From RHLJ01 sp040222455 (lineage in GTDB: Bacteria; Bacteroidota; Rhodothermia; Balneolales; Balneolaceae), in NCBI GenBank assembly GCA_040222455.1, contig JAVKDD010000020.1:372001-436000 (forward strand): 64,000 nucleotides of DNA. The letters are read 5' to 3'. The notes under the pieces are model-generated. The model worked only from the letters and a program-made list of their open reading frames with translations, had not been told where the DNA came from and ran no database searches. This document shows positions 17,121 to 26,564 of the stretch, in pieces. Position 1 is the first letter of the stretch; the number at the start of each line of letters is the position of its first letter. The position numbers and the translations under genes are program-made.

Positions 17121-18011
17121 TCAATAACCAAAACTCCGAACCATATTCGGGTTGTCTCTCCATTTATCGCGAACTTTTACATGTAAATCTAAAAATACTT
17201 TTCGATCTACAAATTCTTCAATAGACTTTCGTGATTCGATACCCAATTGCTTAATGGCTTTTCCACCTTTACCGATTATCATTCCTTTTTGAGACATTCG
17301 GTTTACAATAACCTCAGCATTGATATAATCTAAATCTTCTCGTTCTTCATATTGGATAATTTCAACGGTAGCGGAGTAGGGAAGCTCTTCATGATATTGA
17401 AGAAAGAGTTGCTCTCGAATCAATTCTGAAGCAAAAAATCGAAGAGGATGTTCACTTAATTCATCTTTTGGGTAAAAAGGTGGACCTGCAGGTAATGCTT
17501 TTACCAATGTATTTAGCAATCCTTTTACTCCTTGTCCATCGAGCGCCGATACGAATACAGTATCAAAAAAAGAGAATCTGGAATTCAGGAATTCGCTTAG
17601 ATGTTCAACCACTTTTTGTTCTTCTGTATCTACTTTATTGATCACAAGTATCACTTTCTTTTGAAATCTGCGGAGTTCATCAAAAGCATAATCCGGGATA
17701 TTATTCTCGGAAACTTCAACAATAAAAAGTATGATGTCTGCGTCTTTTTCAGCTTTCTCTACAAAGCGCATCATCGCCTTTTGTAGTTCATATTTCGGGT
17801 TTATGATTCCTGGGGTGTCTAAAAATATGATTTGGGCATTGTCTTCTGAGTGGATCCCTACAATTTGGTGCCGCGTTGTTTGAGCTTTATGAGTAGTGAT
17901 AGAAAGCTTTGTGCCTAATATTTGGTTCATCAATGTTGATTTTCCAGCATTGGGTTTTCCAACAATAGCAATGTAACCAGATTTATGAGGTGTAGATTCA
18001 GTTTTACTCAC
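17121..18011 (-). CDS. era: GTPase Era
   Basis: Essential GTPase that binds the 3' end of 16S rRNA during 30S maturation. The 296-aa protein has G1 GKPNAGKST, G3 DTPG (LDTPGIINPKY), G4 NKVD and G5 SAL, then the C-terminal KH RNA-binding domain with the GMIIGKGGKAIKQLG loop. Its start overlaps the end of pdxJ by four bases, so the two are co-transcribed. Confidence 0.97.
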   Translation of the reverse strand: MSKTESTPHKSGYIAIVGKPNAGKSTLMNQILGTKLSITTHKAQTTRHQIVGIHSEDNAQIIFLDTPGIINPKYELQKAMMRFVEKAEKDADIILFIVEVSENNIPDYAFDELRRFQKKVILVINKVDTEEQKVVEHLSEFLNSRFSFFDTVFVSALDGQGVKGLLNTLVKALPAGPPFYPKDELSEHPLRFFASELIREQLFLQYHEELPYSATVEIIQYEEREDLDYINAEVIVNRMSQKGMIIGKGGKAIKQLGIESRKSIEEFVDRKVFLDLHVKVRDKWRDNPNMVRSFGY

Positions 18012-18742
18012 TTAACATCCTTGTAAATGCTAATAATTTCTAAATACGCTTTTACTGTTTTTGGTAAGCCCCAAAAAAGCGATTTACTAACTAAGGCGTG
18101 ACCAATACTAACTTCATTTAGATGAGGAACAACGTCTAAAAATATCGGGAGATTATCGAGATTGAGTCCATGTCCAGCATTTACTTTCATACCCAATTCA
18201 TGTATTTGGATAGCTGCTTTTTTCAAGCGTTTGAGCTCCCGAACTCTTTCTTCGTTATTAGTAGCATTAGCAAATGTTCCAGTATGCAGTTCTACAGCAT
18301 CACTTCCTAATTCAAATGCTAAGTTTATATCTACTGGATTGGGATCCAGAAAAAGCGATATTTCAATGTCTGTTTCTCGTATTGATGGGAACACCCGCTT
18401 TTTAAAATCTTCAAAGACAGTTGCCATATTTAGACCGCCTTCTGTAGTTAATTCTTCACGTCCTTCAGGAACAAGAGTACATAGTTCGGGGTACGTAGAC
18501 TTCAAAATCGAAAGCATTTCATCAGTTGCAGCCATTTCAAAATCTAGAGTGCCTTTTACAGTATCTTTTAAAGCTTTTACATCATGATCTTTAATATGTC
18601 GTCGATCACCTCGTAAATGGAATACTATTCCGCTGGCGCCTGCTTCTTCACATATTTTCGCAGCTTCTGATGGTCTAGGATGGGTTTCACCTCTAGCATT
18701 TCGTAAAGTTGCTACGTGATCTATGTTAACAAGTAAATTCAT
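18008..18742 (-). CDS. pdxJ: Pyridoxine 5'-phosphate synthase (PdxJ)
   Basis: Condenses 1-deoxyxylulose 5-phosphate with 3-amino-2-oxopropyl phosphate to give pyridoxine phosphate. The 244-aa TIM-barrel protein has the family motifs NIDHVATLRNARG at the N-terminus, IVFHLRGDRRHI, LVPEGREELTTEGG, ELHTGTFANA, and the phosphate-binding VNAGHGLNL / EVSIGHALVSK. Length is normal. It is divergent from the NlpC lipoprotein gene with 91 bases between them. Confidence 0.96.
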   Translation of the reverse strand: MNLLVNIDHVATLRNARGETHPRPSEAAKICEEAGASGIVFHLRGDRRHIKDHDVKALKDTVKGTLDFEMAATDEMLSILKSTYPELCTLVPEGREELTTEGGLNMATVFEDFKKRVFPSIRETDIEISLFLDPNPVDINLAFELGSDAVELHTGTFANATNNEERVRELKRLKKAAIQIHELGMKVNAGHGLNLDNLPIFLDVVPHLNEVSIGHALVSKSLFWGLPKTVKAYLEIISIYKDVK

Positions 18743-18833
18743 TTGTTATAATTTTCTAGTTCAACATTCATTTTAAAGGTCTACCTTGAAAATAGGTAAT
18801 AGCTGCTTTATTTTTTAGCAACAAATTAAGCGA

Positions 18834-19385
18834 ATGTATCAAAAACTATACATTTTAATTTTAATCGGACTTCTTGTGTCTTCTTGCGGTTTAGTAAAGA
18901 GAGGTACAATACCATGGGAAGAACGAGCCAAAGAAAAGGTTAATAAACCTTCAATTGCCATTGCAACAGCTACTATTCCATCTACTAATGGTAACGTAAA
19001 ACTTTCTAAAGGTGAGAAAGAAATCAAATCTTCTCTTGATTTAGCTTTTAAAGATTGGAAAGGAGTTCCGTATGTGTTAGGTGGAACTGGGTATAATGGA
19101 GTAGATTGCTCATCATTTATGCAGATTGTTTTCGCTGATTATTTTGAAATTGAGCTACCCAGAAATACAAGAGAACAAATGAAAGAGGGCTCATCTGTAA
19201 AGAAGAATAAAATTCAATTGGGTGATATGATTTTCTTTAAGACAGGAAGAAATAGCTATCACGTTGGAGTAATGATTAATAATGAACAATTTCTGCATGC
19301 TTCAACAAGTTCAGGTGTAATGATATCGGGAATTCAAGAGCGCTACTGGGCTAATGCCTATCTTACAACACGCCGAATTTTATAG
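18834..19385 (+). CDS. NlpC/P60-family lipoprotein, probable peptidoglycan endopeptidase
   Basis: 183 aa with a lipoprotein signal (LILIGLLVSSCG; lipidated Cys at 18) and a C-terminal NlpC/P60 domain from about residue 65. Visible catalytic residues: Cys in NGVDCSSFMQ and His in SYHVGVMI; the third polar residue is likely the His of FLHAST. Such enzymes cut D-Glu-meso-DAP bonds in the cell wall, which agrees with the meso-DAP type MurE. The gene is monocistronic as far as can be seen. Confidence 0.92.
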   Translation: MYQKLYILILIGLLVSSCGLVKRGTIPWEERAKEKVNKPSIAIATATIPSTNGNVKLSKGEKEIKSSLDLAFKDWKGVPYVLGGTGYNGVDCSSFMQIVFADYFEIELPRNTREQMKEGSSVKKNKIQLGDMIFFKTGRNSYHVGVMINNEQFLHASTSSGVMISGIQERYWANAYLTTRRIL

Positions 19386-19457
19386 AACAACTTAAATTTA
19401 ATCGTAGCTGTCTTGAAGGGTAGAATTACTATTACATGAAATACGGTTTGTACTTTA

Positions 19458-20657
19458 TTAACTTATGCTTCGAATATATTCCATCATTTTAAGATAGTCT
19501 TCTGAAAGCACTATCTTTCTTCTTGCCATCATCGCCCGCATTGCAGAAATGGCTTTTTCAAATTTATAGTCAACGGTTTTCTCTTGCCCCATCCATTGAA
19601 ATGATGGGATATATCTTGGCGGAAATCCCAATGAGAAAATATTTGTGCATACTCCACAAGTAGTTCCTGTATTTAGTACAGTATTAATTGCCGTTTTAGA
19701 GTGATCTCCAAGTATTGTGCCAAAAAACTGAAATCCTTTTTCATATTCAGTTTTAGAAGACCAATCAAAAATTTTCACTTCTCCATAGTTATTTTTCAAA
19801 TTAGAAGTGTTCGTATCTGCACCAAAATTACACCATTGACCTATTAGTGAACTTCCTGTAAAACCATCATGTGCTTTATTAGAATAAGAATGAAAAATGC
19901 TGTTCGACACCTCTCCACCAACTTTGCAAACAGGACCAATTGTTGTTGAATCGTAGATTCTAGCCCTCATTTTTACAGTAGCACCTTCACATATTGCTAC
20001 AGGTCCTCTAAGTATTGATCCAGCTTCAATAATAGCATTATCACCAATATAGATTGGCCCATTATCTGCTATTAAGATACATCCGGGTTCAATCGTAGCA
20101 CTTTTTGAGATAAAAATTTGTTCAGGGTTTGAGCTACTCAGGTTTTGATATATTGTTTTAGAGTGCTCAATAGAAGGAATTCCAAATAAGGTTAAATCTG
20201 AAAGCATTTCTTGTCCATTCAAAGATAATAAGTCCCAGAAATAAGAGATTGAATTAACATGAGTAATTGTTTCATGTAGTTTCAAATCATCAGTATTAAA
20301 TAAATTATAGCCCAACATATTTTTTGAATTATCTGCATCTAAACGGGCAGCAATAATGTGATTCTCTTGAAATAAAGCGGATCCCTTTTCCAATTGAAAA
20401 ATCAGTTCAACAAGTGATTGATTTGGTAAAAACCGGCTGTTGATCCAAATACAATCTTTCTCTTTATCAATCTCACTTTGATTAAAAATTGGTTTTAAAT
20501 AGGTAGGGAACACGCCTGAGGAAAATTTGATCGAAAGCGCATGTTCCCACTTTTCACGAATAGTTAGAATTCCAACTCTTAAGTCAAAAACAGGGCGTGT
20601 TAAAGTGAGAGGCAGAAAGTTTTTAGAGAGTTCATCTGAAAAGAAGCAAAGATGCAT
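19458..20657 (-). CDS. GlmU-like putative sugar nucleotidyltransferase
   Basis: 399 aa. The N-terminal half opens with LCFFSDELSKNFLPLTLTRPVFDLRVG, a motif of the Bacteroidota-type GlmU-like proteins that lack the usual GxGTRM pyrophosphorylase loop. The C-terminal half (about 185-350) is a left-handed beta-helix with hexapeptide repeats (for example SATIEPGCILIADNGPIYIGDNAIIEAGS). By analogy it may make a UDP- or NDP-sugar or acylate one. It is divergent from glmS, supporting a role in amino-sugar nucleotide synthesis. Exact reaction unproven. Confidence 0.8.
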   Translation of the reverse strand: MHLCFFSDELSKNFLPLTLTRPVFDLRVGILTIREKWEHALSIKFSSGVFPTYLKPIFNQSEIDKEKDCIWINSRFLPNQSLVELIFQLEKGSALFQENHIIAARLDADNSKNMLGYNLFNTDDLKLHETITHVNSISYFWDLLSLNGQEMLSDLTLFGIPSIEHSKTIYQNLSSSNPEQIFISKSATIEPGCILIADNGPIYIGDNAIIEAGSILRGPVAICEGATVKMRARIYDSTTIGPVCKVGGEVSNSIFHSYSNKAHDGFTGSSLIGQWCNFGADTNTSNLKNNYGEVKIFDWSSKTEYEKGFQFFGTILGDHSKTAINTVLNTGTTCGVCTNIFSLGFPPRYIPSFQWMGQEKTVDYKFEKAISAMRAMMARRKIVLSEDYLKMMEYIRSIS

Positions 20658-20752
20658 GAGCTAAGGATATAAATATAAATTTTTAATCAAGATTGAAGAT
20701 AAAATACACTAATTTGGAAGATCATTGAAGTTTTAAAAAAAGTAAAAAAAGT

Positions 20753-22588
20753 ATGTGTGGAATTGTAGGCTATATTGGAGATAAGCAAGCTAAAGATGTA
20801 GTAATTAAGGGGTTAAAAAGACTTGAATATAGAGGGTATGATTCAGCGGGAATTGCCTTACTCAATGGATCGATTAACGTTAAAAAGTGTAAGGGAAAAG
20901 TTTCTTTCCTCGAAAAGTTAATTGGGGATAATGATATTGGAACAATTGGGATTGGCCATACCCGTTGGGCTACTCATGGAGAACCTAACGACGTTAATTC
21001 TCATCCTCACACCAGTTCATCAGGCAAGCTAGCACTGGTACACAATGGCATTATTGAGAACTACAATTCTTTAAAACAGAAATTAGAGGCTGATGGTTAT
21101 ACTTTTTATTCTGAAACCGATACTGAGATTGTTGCAAAACTAATAGAAAGTTTTATTGATCGAAATCCTGAAATTGAATTTGTAAAAGCCGTTCAGCTTG
21201 CTCTAGGGCAAATAATAGGAACCTATGGTCTAGCTATTTTACATTCGGATAATCCAGATACAATTATTGTAGCAAGAAAAGGTTCTCCACTTCTAATTGG
21301 CGTTGGTGATGGAGAAATGATTATAGCTTCTGATGCTTCAGCCGTTGCCGAATATACTGATAAAGTAGTTTATTTAGATGATGGAGAGCTTGCAATCATT
21401 ACGAAAGACAAATATCAGGTAATTAACGCAAATGATATTGAGCTAACTAAAGAAGTGCATGAATTAGCACTTAGTTTAGAGGAAATTGAGAAAGGAGGGT
21501 TCCCATTTTTTATGCTCAAAGAAATTTTTGAACAGCCAAAAACAATTTCTGATAGTTTAAGAGGTCGATTAAATATTGAAGACGGTACGATAACTCTGGG
21601 TGGTCTTTCGAAAGTGATGGACAAATTAGTTGCAGCCAAAAGGATTATAATAGCCGCATGTGGTACAAGTTGGCACTCTGCCTTAGTTGGTGAGTATTTG
21701 TTTGAATGGCTTGCTAAAACTTCAGTTGAAGTAGAATATGCATCTGAATTTAGATATAAAGATCCCCTAATAAATGCAGGTGATGTACTTATTGTAATTT
21801 CACAAAGTGGGGAAACAGCAGATACGTTAGCAGCATTAAGAGAAGCAAAGGAAAAAGGAGCTACCGTTTTGGGAATAGTAAATACGGTTGGCTCTACTAT
21901 TGCAAGAGAAACTGATGGGGGCGTTTACCTTCATGCAGGCCCTGAAATTGGAGTTGCATCCACTAAAGCATTTACAAGCCAGGTTACGGTTTTAATTTTA
22001 ATTGCTTTAAGTTTAGCTCAACACAAGAAAACAATCGAAAAGATAGAGGCAAAAAAAATAATAGATGCCCTGGCTAAAATTCCTTCTCAAGTAGAGGAAA
22101 TTCTAGCTAAGAGCGATGATATAAAAGAAATTGCAAACCTATTTACCTACGCACCTAACTTTTTATATTTAGGAAGATCATACAGTTTTCCAGTAGCACT
22201 AGAAGGGGCGTTAAAGCTAAAAGAAATTTCTTATATACATGCAGAAGGATATCCAGCCGCAGAAATGAAACACGGTCCAATTGCTCTAATCGATGATATG
22301 ATGCCGGTTGTTGTTATTGCTTCAACTAAACATACTAATGAAAAAATGGTAAGTAATGTTGAAGAAGTAAAGGCTAGAAGAGGTAGAATTATAGCAATTA
22401 CTACACCATCAAATGAAGAAGTAAAAGATATTGCTGAATTCAATTGCACAATTCCGGAAACTGAAGATGTATTATCTCCTTTACTTAGCGTAATTCCACT
22501 TCAGTTACTTTCTTATTATGTAGCTGTGAATCGCGGATGCGATGTGGATCAACCAAGAAATCTTGCCAAAAGTGTAACCGTAGAGTGA
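20753..22588 (+). CDS. glmS: Glutamine--fructose-6-phosphate aminotransferase (GlmS)
   Basis: Makes glucosamine 6-phosphate, the entry to UDP-GlcNAc and peptidoglycan. The 611-aa protein starts with the Ntn-type MCGIVGYIG (Cys1 nucleophile after Met removal), has the glutaminase residues HTRWATHGEP, two SIS domains (about 290-430 and 460-600) with SQSGETADTLAA and the C-terminal DQPRNLAKSVTVE. Full length. I saw no glmS ribozyme in the 95-base upstream gap. Confidence 0.98.
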   Translation: MCGIVGYIGDKQAKDVVIKGLKRLEYRGYDSAGIALLNGSINVKKCKGKVSFLEKLIGDNDIGTIGIGHTRWATHGEPNDVNSHPHTSSSGKLALVHNGIIENYNSLKQKLEADGYTFYSETDTEIVAKLIESFIDRNPEIEFVKAVQLALGQIIGTYGLAILHSDNPDTIIVARKGSPLLIGVGDGEMIIASDASAVAEYTDKVVYLDDGELAIITKDKYQVINANDIELTKEVHELALSLEEIEKGGFPFFMLKEIFEQPKTISDSLRGRLNIEDGTITLGGLSKVMDKLVAAKRIIIAACGTSWHSALVGEYLFEWLAKTSVEVEYASEFRYKDPLINAGDVLIVISQSGETADTLAALREAKEKGATVLGIVNTVGSTIARETDGGVYLHAGPEIGVASTKAFTSQVTVLILIALSLAQHKKTIEKIEAKKIIDALAKIPSQVEEILAKSDDIKEIANLFTYAPNFLYLGRSYSFPVALEGALKLKEISYIHAEGYPAAEMKHGPIALIDDMMPVVVIASTKHTNEKMVSNVEEVKARRGRIIAITTPSNEEVKDIAEFNCTIPETEDVLSPLLSVIPLQLLSYYVAVNRGCDVDQPRNLAKSVTVE

Positions 22589-22728
22589 TGTATTTTTTAT
22601 AATTCCAGTAATAAATAATTGGGTATAAGTTATTCAAGTGAATGAAATTATTTGAGACAGTAAAAAAATGTGGATAACTTGTTTTTGATTAAAATATTTA
22701 GTTTTATCAAAGTCTTGTCGAAATCTCT

Positions 22729-22818
22729 ATGTCTCTTTATAAAATGAAAAACTGGAAAACCATTATTTTTAAAATAGTAGTATTAGTTTTGGTCACAATA
22801 GTAATCTTTACAGGCTAA
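22729..22818 (+). CDS. Possible 29-aa single-span membrane peptide
   Basis: A small frame in the 375-base gap after glmS, ATG at 22729 (alternative ATG at 22744) to TAA at 22818. It encodes a basic N-terminus (KMKNWKTIIFK) and one continuous hydrophobic helix (IVVLVLVTIVIFTG), the shape of many real bacterial membrane peptides. No ribosome site or homolog is recognised, so it may be chance. Nothing else is visible in 22589-22963. Confidence 0.3.
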   Translation: MSLYKMKNWKTIIFKIVVLVLVTIVIFTG

Positions 22819-22963
22819 AAAGCTGGAAAAGACCTAGCATAAGTTCATGAACTAATCTATTAATTAGTGATCTACTAAAAGTATGTGTAAATTTTTATAT
22901 AGGCCTGTTCCTATAAATATTATTTAAATCTTAGATGTTAATAAACTAATTGAGTCAAGAATT

Positions 22964-23308
22964 TTGAATATAGATTTATCCTATTTAGAAAATATCACAG
23001 CTGGTGATGAAGAGATGATCATGGAAATGTTGAATCTTTTTATTGAAGATATACCCAAGCAAGTAACTAAAATTCATGAACTTGCGGAAAATAAAGAACT
23101 TCAAAAATTAGGAGCAGAGGCGCATAAAATTAAACCCACCCTTCAATATGTAGGTTTATTTGAGATGTATGAGATAGTAAAAAGCTTAGAATCGTTTGGA
23201 AAGCAAGAAGTTTATTCACCACAAATTATTGAACTCGTTGAAGAGCTAAATACATTATCTAAAGAAGCTTCAATTTTGCTAGAAAATAAAAGACAGGAAC
23301 TCAGTTAG
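22964..23308 (+). CDS. Histidine phosphotransfer (Hpt) domain protein
   Basis: 114-aa helical protein with the Hpt phosphorylation site AHKIKPTLQYVGL; the accepting His is at about residue 50 and is followed by the usual K-P/G turn. Free-standing Hpt proteins shuttle phosphate between hybrid kinases and response regulators. No kinase or receiver lies next to it; the closest kinase is the TPR kinase at 46.4 kb. The only usable start in frame is TTG at 22964, which gives a complete domain. It converges on the GNAT gene with an 8-base tail overlap. Confidence 0.85.
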   Translation: MNIDLSYLENITAGDEEMIMEMLNLFIEDIPKQVTKIHELAENKELQKLGAEAHKIKPTLQYVGLFEMYEIVKSLESFGKQEVYSPQIIELVEELNTLSKEASILLENKRQELS

Positions 23309-23753
23309 TCTCTTTTTTTAGAACCATTTGTATGTGGTTTATTTGATCCACATCATAAATATTACCATCCTCAATAAAACCAAATTGATTGTAATATGAG
23401 ATAAGATCTGATTGTGCTTCAATCCTAATATTAGATTGTGGAAATTGTTGAAAAGCTAGTTCAATTCCAGTTTCAATTAAATGACGTCCAGTCTTACTCC
23501 CTCTGAATTTATCAGCCACAACAATTCTTCCTAATGAAGTTTCTACGAATTTTATACCTGGCTCAAAAACTCTTAAATATGCAGCAAGTTCTTCGTTTTC
23601 ATAAACAAGTAAATGCAAGGCATATTTATCTGAACCATCAGCATCTTCATATAAACACTTCTGCTCAAGAATAAATACTTGTTGTCTCAACCTTAACACA
23701 TCATAAATTTGAGTAGACGATAATGTTGAGAAAGTTCTAAACTCTGTATGCAT
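23301..23753 (-). CDS. GNAT-family acetyltransferase, ElaA-like
   Basis: 150 aa with the GNAT acetyl-CoA loop region LGRIVVADKFRGSKTGRHLIE and the C-terminal YYNQFGFIEDG beta-strand pair. The N-terminal segment LRLRQQVFILEQKCLYEDADGSD matches the ElaA group. The acceptor is not known. It ends within the Hpt gene (tail to tail). Confidence 0.88.
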   Translation of the reverse strand: MHTEFRTFSTLSSTQIYDVLRLRQQVFILEQKCLYEDADGSDKYALHLLVYENEELAAYLRVFEPGIKFVETSLGRIVVADKFRGSKTGRHLIETGIELAFQQFPQSNIRIEAQSDLISYYNQFGFIEDGNIYDVDQINHIQMVLKKETN

Positions 23754-23827
23754 CTTTTTTTATTTAAAGTAAACAAAATTCAAGTTCTTGCGTAAGTAAA
23801 CACTGAATTTTAACAAAACCTACCATC

Positions 23828-24157
23828 ATGATTTGGGCTTGGCTTATAAATAGTGTCTCCGTTTTTATTACTGCAAAAGTATTAAGTGGAGTTGAAATTA
23901 AGAATTTCTGGAGTGCTGTTTGGGTAGCTGCAGCAATTTCAATAGTGAACTTTCTGCTAGGACCTATTCTTCATATTTTAGCACTACCAATTACTATTAT
24001 CACATTCGGGATATTCGCATTAATTATCAATGCTTTTCTTGTGAAATTAGTAGATGAGTTCGTAGATGGATTTAAGATAAAAAGTTTTGGATGGGCTATC
24101 GCATTTAGTGTAATTCTTACCATTATAAGCTCTGTATTAATGAGGGTTTTTAACTAG
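23828..24157 (+). CDS. Small membrane protein, phage holin family 4 type
   Basis: 109 aa with four hydrophobic helices and the characteristic NFLLGPILHILALPITIITFGIFALIINAFLV segment of the Phage_holin_4_2 (YvlD-like) family, split here into its two helices about residues 40-75. Despite the family name these are chromosomal membrane proteins of unknown function in most bacteria; no phage genes lie nearby. A bidirectional terminator follows. Confidence 0.88.
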   Translation: MIWAWLINSVSVFITAKVLSGVEIKNFWSAVWVAAAISIVNFLLGPILHILALPITIITFGIFALIINAFLVKLVDEFVDGFKIKSFGWAIAFSVILTIISSVLMRVFN

Positions 24158-24181
24158 TTATTTATAGAACCACTTTAATAG

Positions 24182-24215
24182 AAAAGGCTATATCTAAACA
24201 GAAATAGCCTTTTTT
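24182..24215. terminator. Bidirectional terminator between convergent genes
   Basis: AAAAGGCTAT (24182-24191) and ATAGCCTTTTTT (24204-24215) form a 10-bp stem with T tracts on the 3' side of both strands. It lies between the convergent holin-like and dehydrogenase genes. Confidence 0.85.
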
Positions 24216-24229
24216 GTATTGATCAAGAA

Positions 24230-25237
24230 TTAGATATTATCACAAACAGCTTGTGTAAAAGTAGATGTTGTTCCTTCACCACCAATATCTGGTGTACAAT
24301 AAACCTTACGTTCTACGAGTGTTTTATAGACCGCTTTTCTAATATTTTCAGCGACCTGTTTTTGATTGATATGTTCAAGCATCATTAGCGATGAAAAAAG
24401 CATAGCTAATGGATTTGCTTTATTTTGACCCGCGATATCTGGAGCAGATCCATGAACAGCTTCAAACATTGCAGCATCGTCACCAATGTTTGCAGCACCC
24501 GTTACTCCAAGTCCACCCACCAAACCAGAAGCAAGGTCAGAAAGGATATCACCAAATAGATTCGTAGTAACAACAACATCAAATCGTTGAGGGCGCATAA
24601 CCATTTGCATAGCCATATTGTCTACAATTAAATCTTCGAATTCTATTTCAGTATACTTTTTAGCAATCTCTTCACCTACTTCTAGAAAAAGCCCGGTAGT
24701 AAGTTTTAGAATATTAGCTTTATGAACTAAAGTGATTTTTTTACGATCGTTTGCTCGAGCGTATTCAAACGCAGCAGTAACAATTTTACGACTGGCTTCT
24801 TCAGTAACAACTGCGATACTTTCAGCATGAGTTTTAGTTTTTTCATCAACCCAGTGTTCTTTGCCTATATAAAGACCTTGCGTATTTTCTCTAAAAATAA
24901 CCATATCAACATTTTTAAATGGGCTGTCGATACTTGGTAAAGTTCTAGCTGGCCGAATATTACTGTATAGATTGAATTTCTGTCTTAGGGCTACATTTAC
25001 GGATCGAAACCCAGTTCCTACTGGGGTAGTAAGCGGGCCTTTCAATGCTACGCGGTGTTCATCAATAGCTTCAATCACCTCTTCAGGTAGTGGATTCCCT
25101 TTCTGTTGATAAGCTGTTAATCCAGCGGTTTGTTTAATCCAATTAATCTCTGCTCCAGCTTTCTCCAAAATTGAGGTTACTGCAGTTGTAATTTCTGGCC
25201 CAATTCCATCTCCAGGAATCAATACGACATTTTTCAT
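24230..25237 (-). CDS. Isocitrate/isopropylmalate dehydrogenase family protein, probably NAD-isocitrate dehydrogenase
   Basis: 335-aa beta-decarboxylating dehydrogenase. Visible: IPGDGIGPEI at the N-terminus, substrate-binding SVNVALRQKFNLYSNIRPARTL, FRENTQGLYIG, catalytic Lys in HKANILK, metal-binding Asp in DNMAMQMVMRPQ and NLFGDILSDLASGL, and cofactor loop HGSAPDIAGQNKANP. The NVALRQKFNLY segment and length fit the short bacterial NAD-type isocitrate dehydrogenases better than LeuB, and no leu genes are close. Homoisocitrate or tartrate activity is not excluded. Confidence 0.85.
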   Translation of the reverse strand: MKNVVLIPGDGIGPEITTAVTSILEKAGAEINWIKQTAGLTAYQQKGNPLPEEVIEAIDEHRVALKGPLTTPVGTGFRSVNVALRQKFNLYSNIRPARTLPSIDSPFKNVDMVIFRENTQGLYIGKEHWVDEKTKTHAESIAVVTEEASRKIVTAAFEYARANDRKKITLVHKANILKLTTGLFLEVGEEIAKKYTEIEFEDLIVDNMAMQMVMRPQRFDVVVTTNLFGDILSDLASGLVGGLGVTGAANIGDDAAMFEAVHGSAPDIAGQNKANPLAMLFSSLMMLEHINQKQVAENIRKAVYKTLVERKVYCTPDIGGEGTTSTFTQAVCDNI

Positions 25238-25301
25238 TAAGTAAATTTTCTAAAATTTTTATTCGTCTTAAGATACATAAAACTATACTTCTTAGTAGGA
25301 G

Positions 25302-26465
25302 CTAAGAATAAGTAACTCGGAAAATCTTACCTGCGTAATCATCTGAAATAAGTAAAGAGCCATCGTTTAGCTGAACTATTGAAACAGGTCTCCCTCTGAT
25401 ATCTTCTTCAGTTTGTAAAAAACCAGTTATAAAAGGTTCATATGAAATTGCATTTCCTGAATCATCAAATGAGACCATCATAATTCGATATCCAATTTTT
25501 TCAGAACGATTCCAGCTTCCATGCTCGGCAATAAAAGCTTGATTTTTATAATGAGTCGGAAACATCTCCCCAGTATAAAAAAGTAACCCTAAGGGTGCTA
25601 CATGAGGTCCAAGTTCTTGCTTTGGTTTTGTGAATTCTGATTCCCTTTCTTTTCCAATTTCACCGAATTCAGGATCCCAAACAGAAGAAGCATGCAAAAA
25701 TGGAAAGCCGAAATGTTGACCTTCTTCAGTAAGTTCATTTAACTCGCCTGGTGGAGTATCATCACCTAACCAATCGCGTCCATTATCAGTAAACCAAAGG
25801 TTTTGTGACTCTGGATGCCAAGTAAAGCCAACTGTATTTCTTATTCCATGAGCTATGATCTCACGATTAGTCCCATCAGAATTAATGCGAGTTAGAGTTG
25901 CATAAATTGGATTTTCTTCTTCATTATTACAAACATTACACGGGGCTCCGACAGGAACATAGAGTTTTTCATCCGGACCAAAAGCGATGTATTTCCATCC
26001 ATGGCTAGTTTCGGTAGGGTAATCATCATTAATTAAAATGGGTTTTGATGGATTTTTTAGATCATCTTCAATATTCTCAAATTTCCAGATTTTACTTACT
26101 TCAGCGACATATAAATCTCCGTCTTTAAATGCTACTCCATTTGGCATTCTCAAACCAGAAATAATGGTATAAACGGTATCTGCTTTAAAATCATTATCTC
26201 GATCAACTACAGCATACACTTTTCCATTTTCCCCAGTTTTACGTGTTCCAACATATATTACTCCAGAAGGGCTAACAGCCAATTGTCGAGCTCCGGGAAC
26301 TTGATCAGAGAATTCTTCAATAACAAACCCAGAGGGTGACTTGAGGAAGCCTAAAGAAAGATTAACTAGTTCAGGATTCGAATTGCTTGATGCTGATTTT
26401 TTTTTATTAGAGATGGTGCAGCCAAATAAGAAAAGTATAAAACTACAAAGAATGATTGATCGCAT
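25302..26465 (-). CDS. PQQ-dependent sugar dehydrogenase-like lipoprotein
   Basis: 387 aa with a lipoprotein signal (ILCSFILFLFGCTIS, Cys at about 16) and a six-bladed glucose/sorbosone dehydrogenase beta-propeller. Recognisable blocks: LRMPNGVAFKDGDLYVAE, HGIRNTVGFTWHP, WFTDNGRDWLGDD, FIAEHGSWNRSEKIGYR and GSLLISDDYAGKIFRVTY. Members are periplasmic or outer-membrane bound and oxidise aldoses when they bind PQQ; many have no tested cofactor. No PQQ synthesis gene is in the window. Confidence 0.88.
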   Translation of the reverse strand: MRSIILCSFILFLFGCTISNKKKSASSNSNPELVNLSLGFLKSPSGFVIEEFSDQVPGARQLAVSPSGVIYVGTRKTGENGKVYAVVDRDNDFKADTVYTIISGLRMPNGVAFKDGDLYVAEVSKIWKFENIEDDLKNPSKPILINDDYPTETSHGWKYIAFGPDEKLYVPVGAPCNVCNNEEENPIYATLTRINSDGTNREIIAHGIRNTVGFTWHPESQNLWFTDNGRDWLGDDTPPGELNELTEEGQHFGFPFLHASSVWDPEFGEIGKERESEFTKPKQELGPHVAPLGLLFYTGEMFPTHYKNQAFIAEHGSWNRSEKIGYRIMMVSFDDSGNAISYEPFITGFLQTEEDIRGRPVSIVQLNDGSLLISDDYAGKIFRVTYS

Positions 26466-26564
26466 ATTTTGATTAGTTAATTAAAGATAAAATCAGAGTT
26501 AAACGAGAAATATGCTGTTAAAATTTGAGAAGATTTCAACGGATATAAATTTAAAAAAACGACT

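Noticed and set aside
18162..18587. 141-aa plus-strand frame
   Set aside because: Lies wholly antisense to pdxJ, whose protein is clearly conserved; composition is that of a reverse-strand shadow.
20658..20752. glmS ribozyme upstream of glmS
   Set aside because: The gap is only 95 bases and AT-rich, without the ribozyme's conserved core.
23828..24157. Prophage remnant suggested by a holin-family protein
   Set aside because: No other phage gene is near, and this holin family is usually a chromosomal membrane protein.
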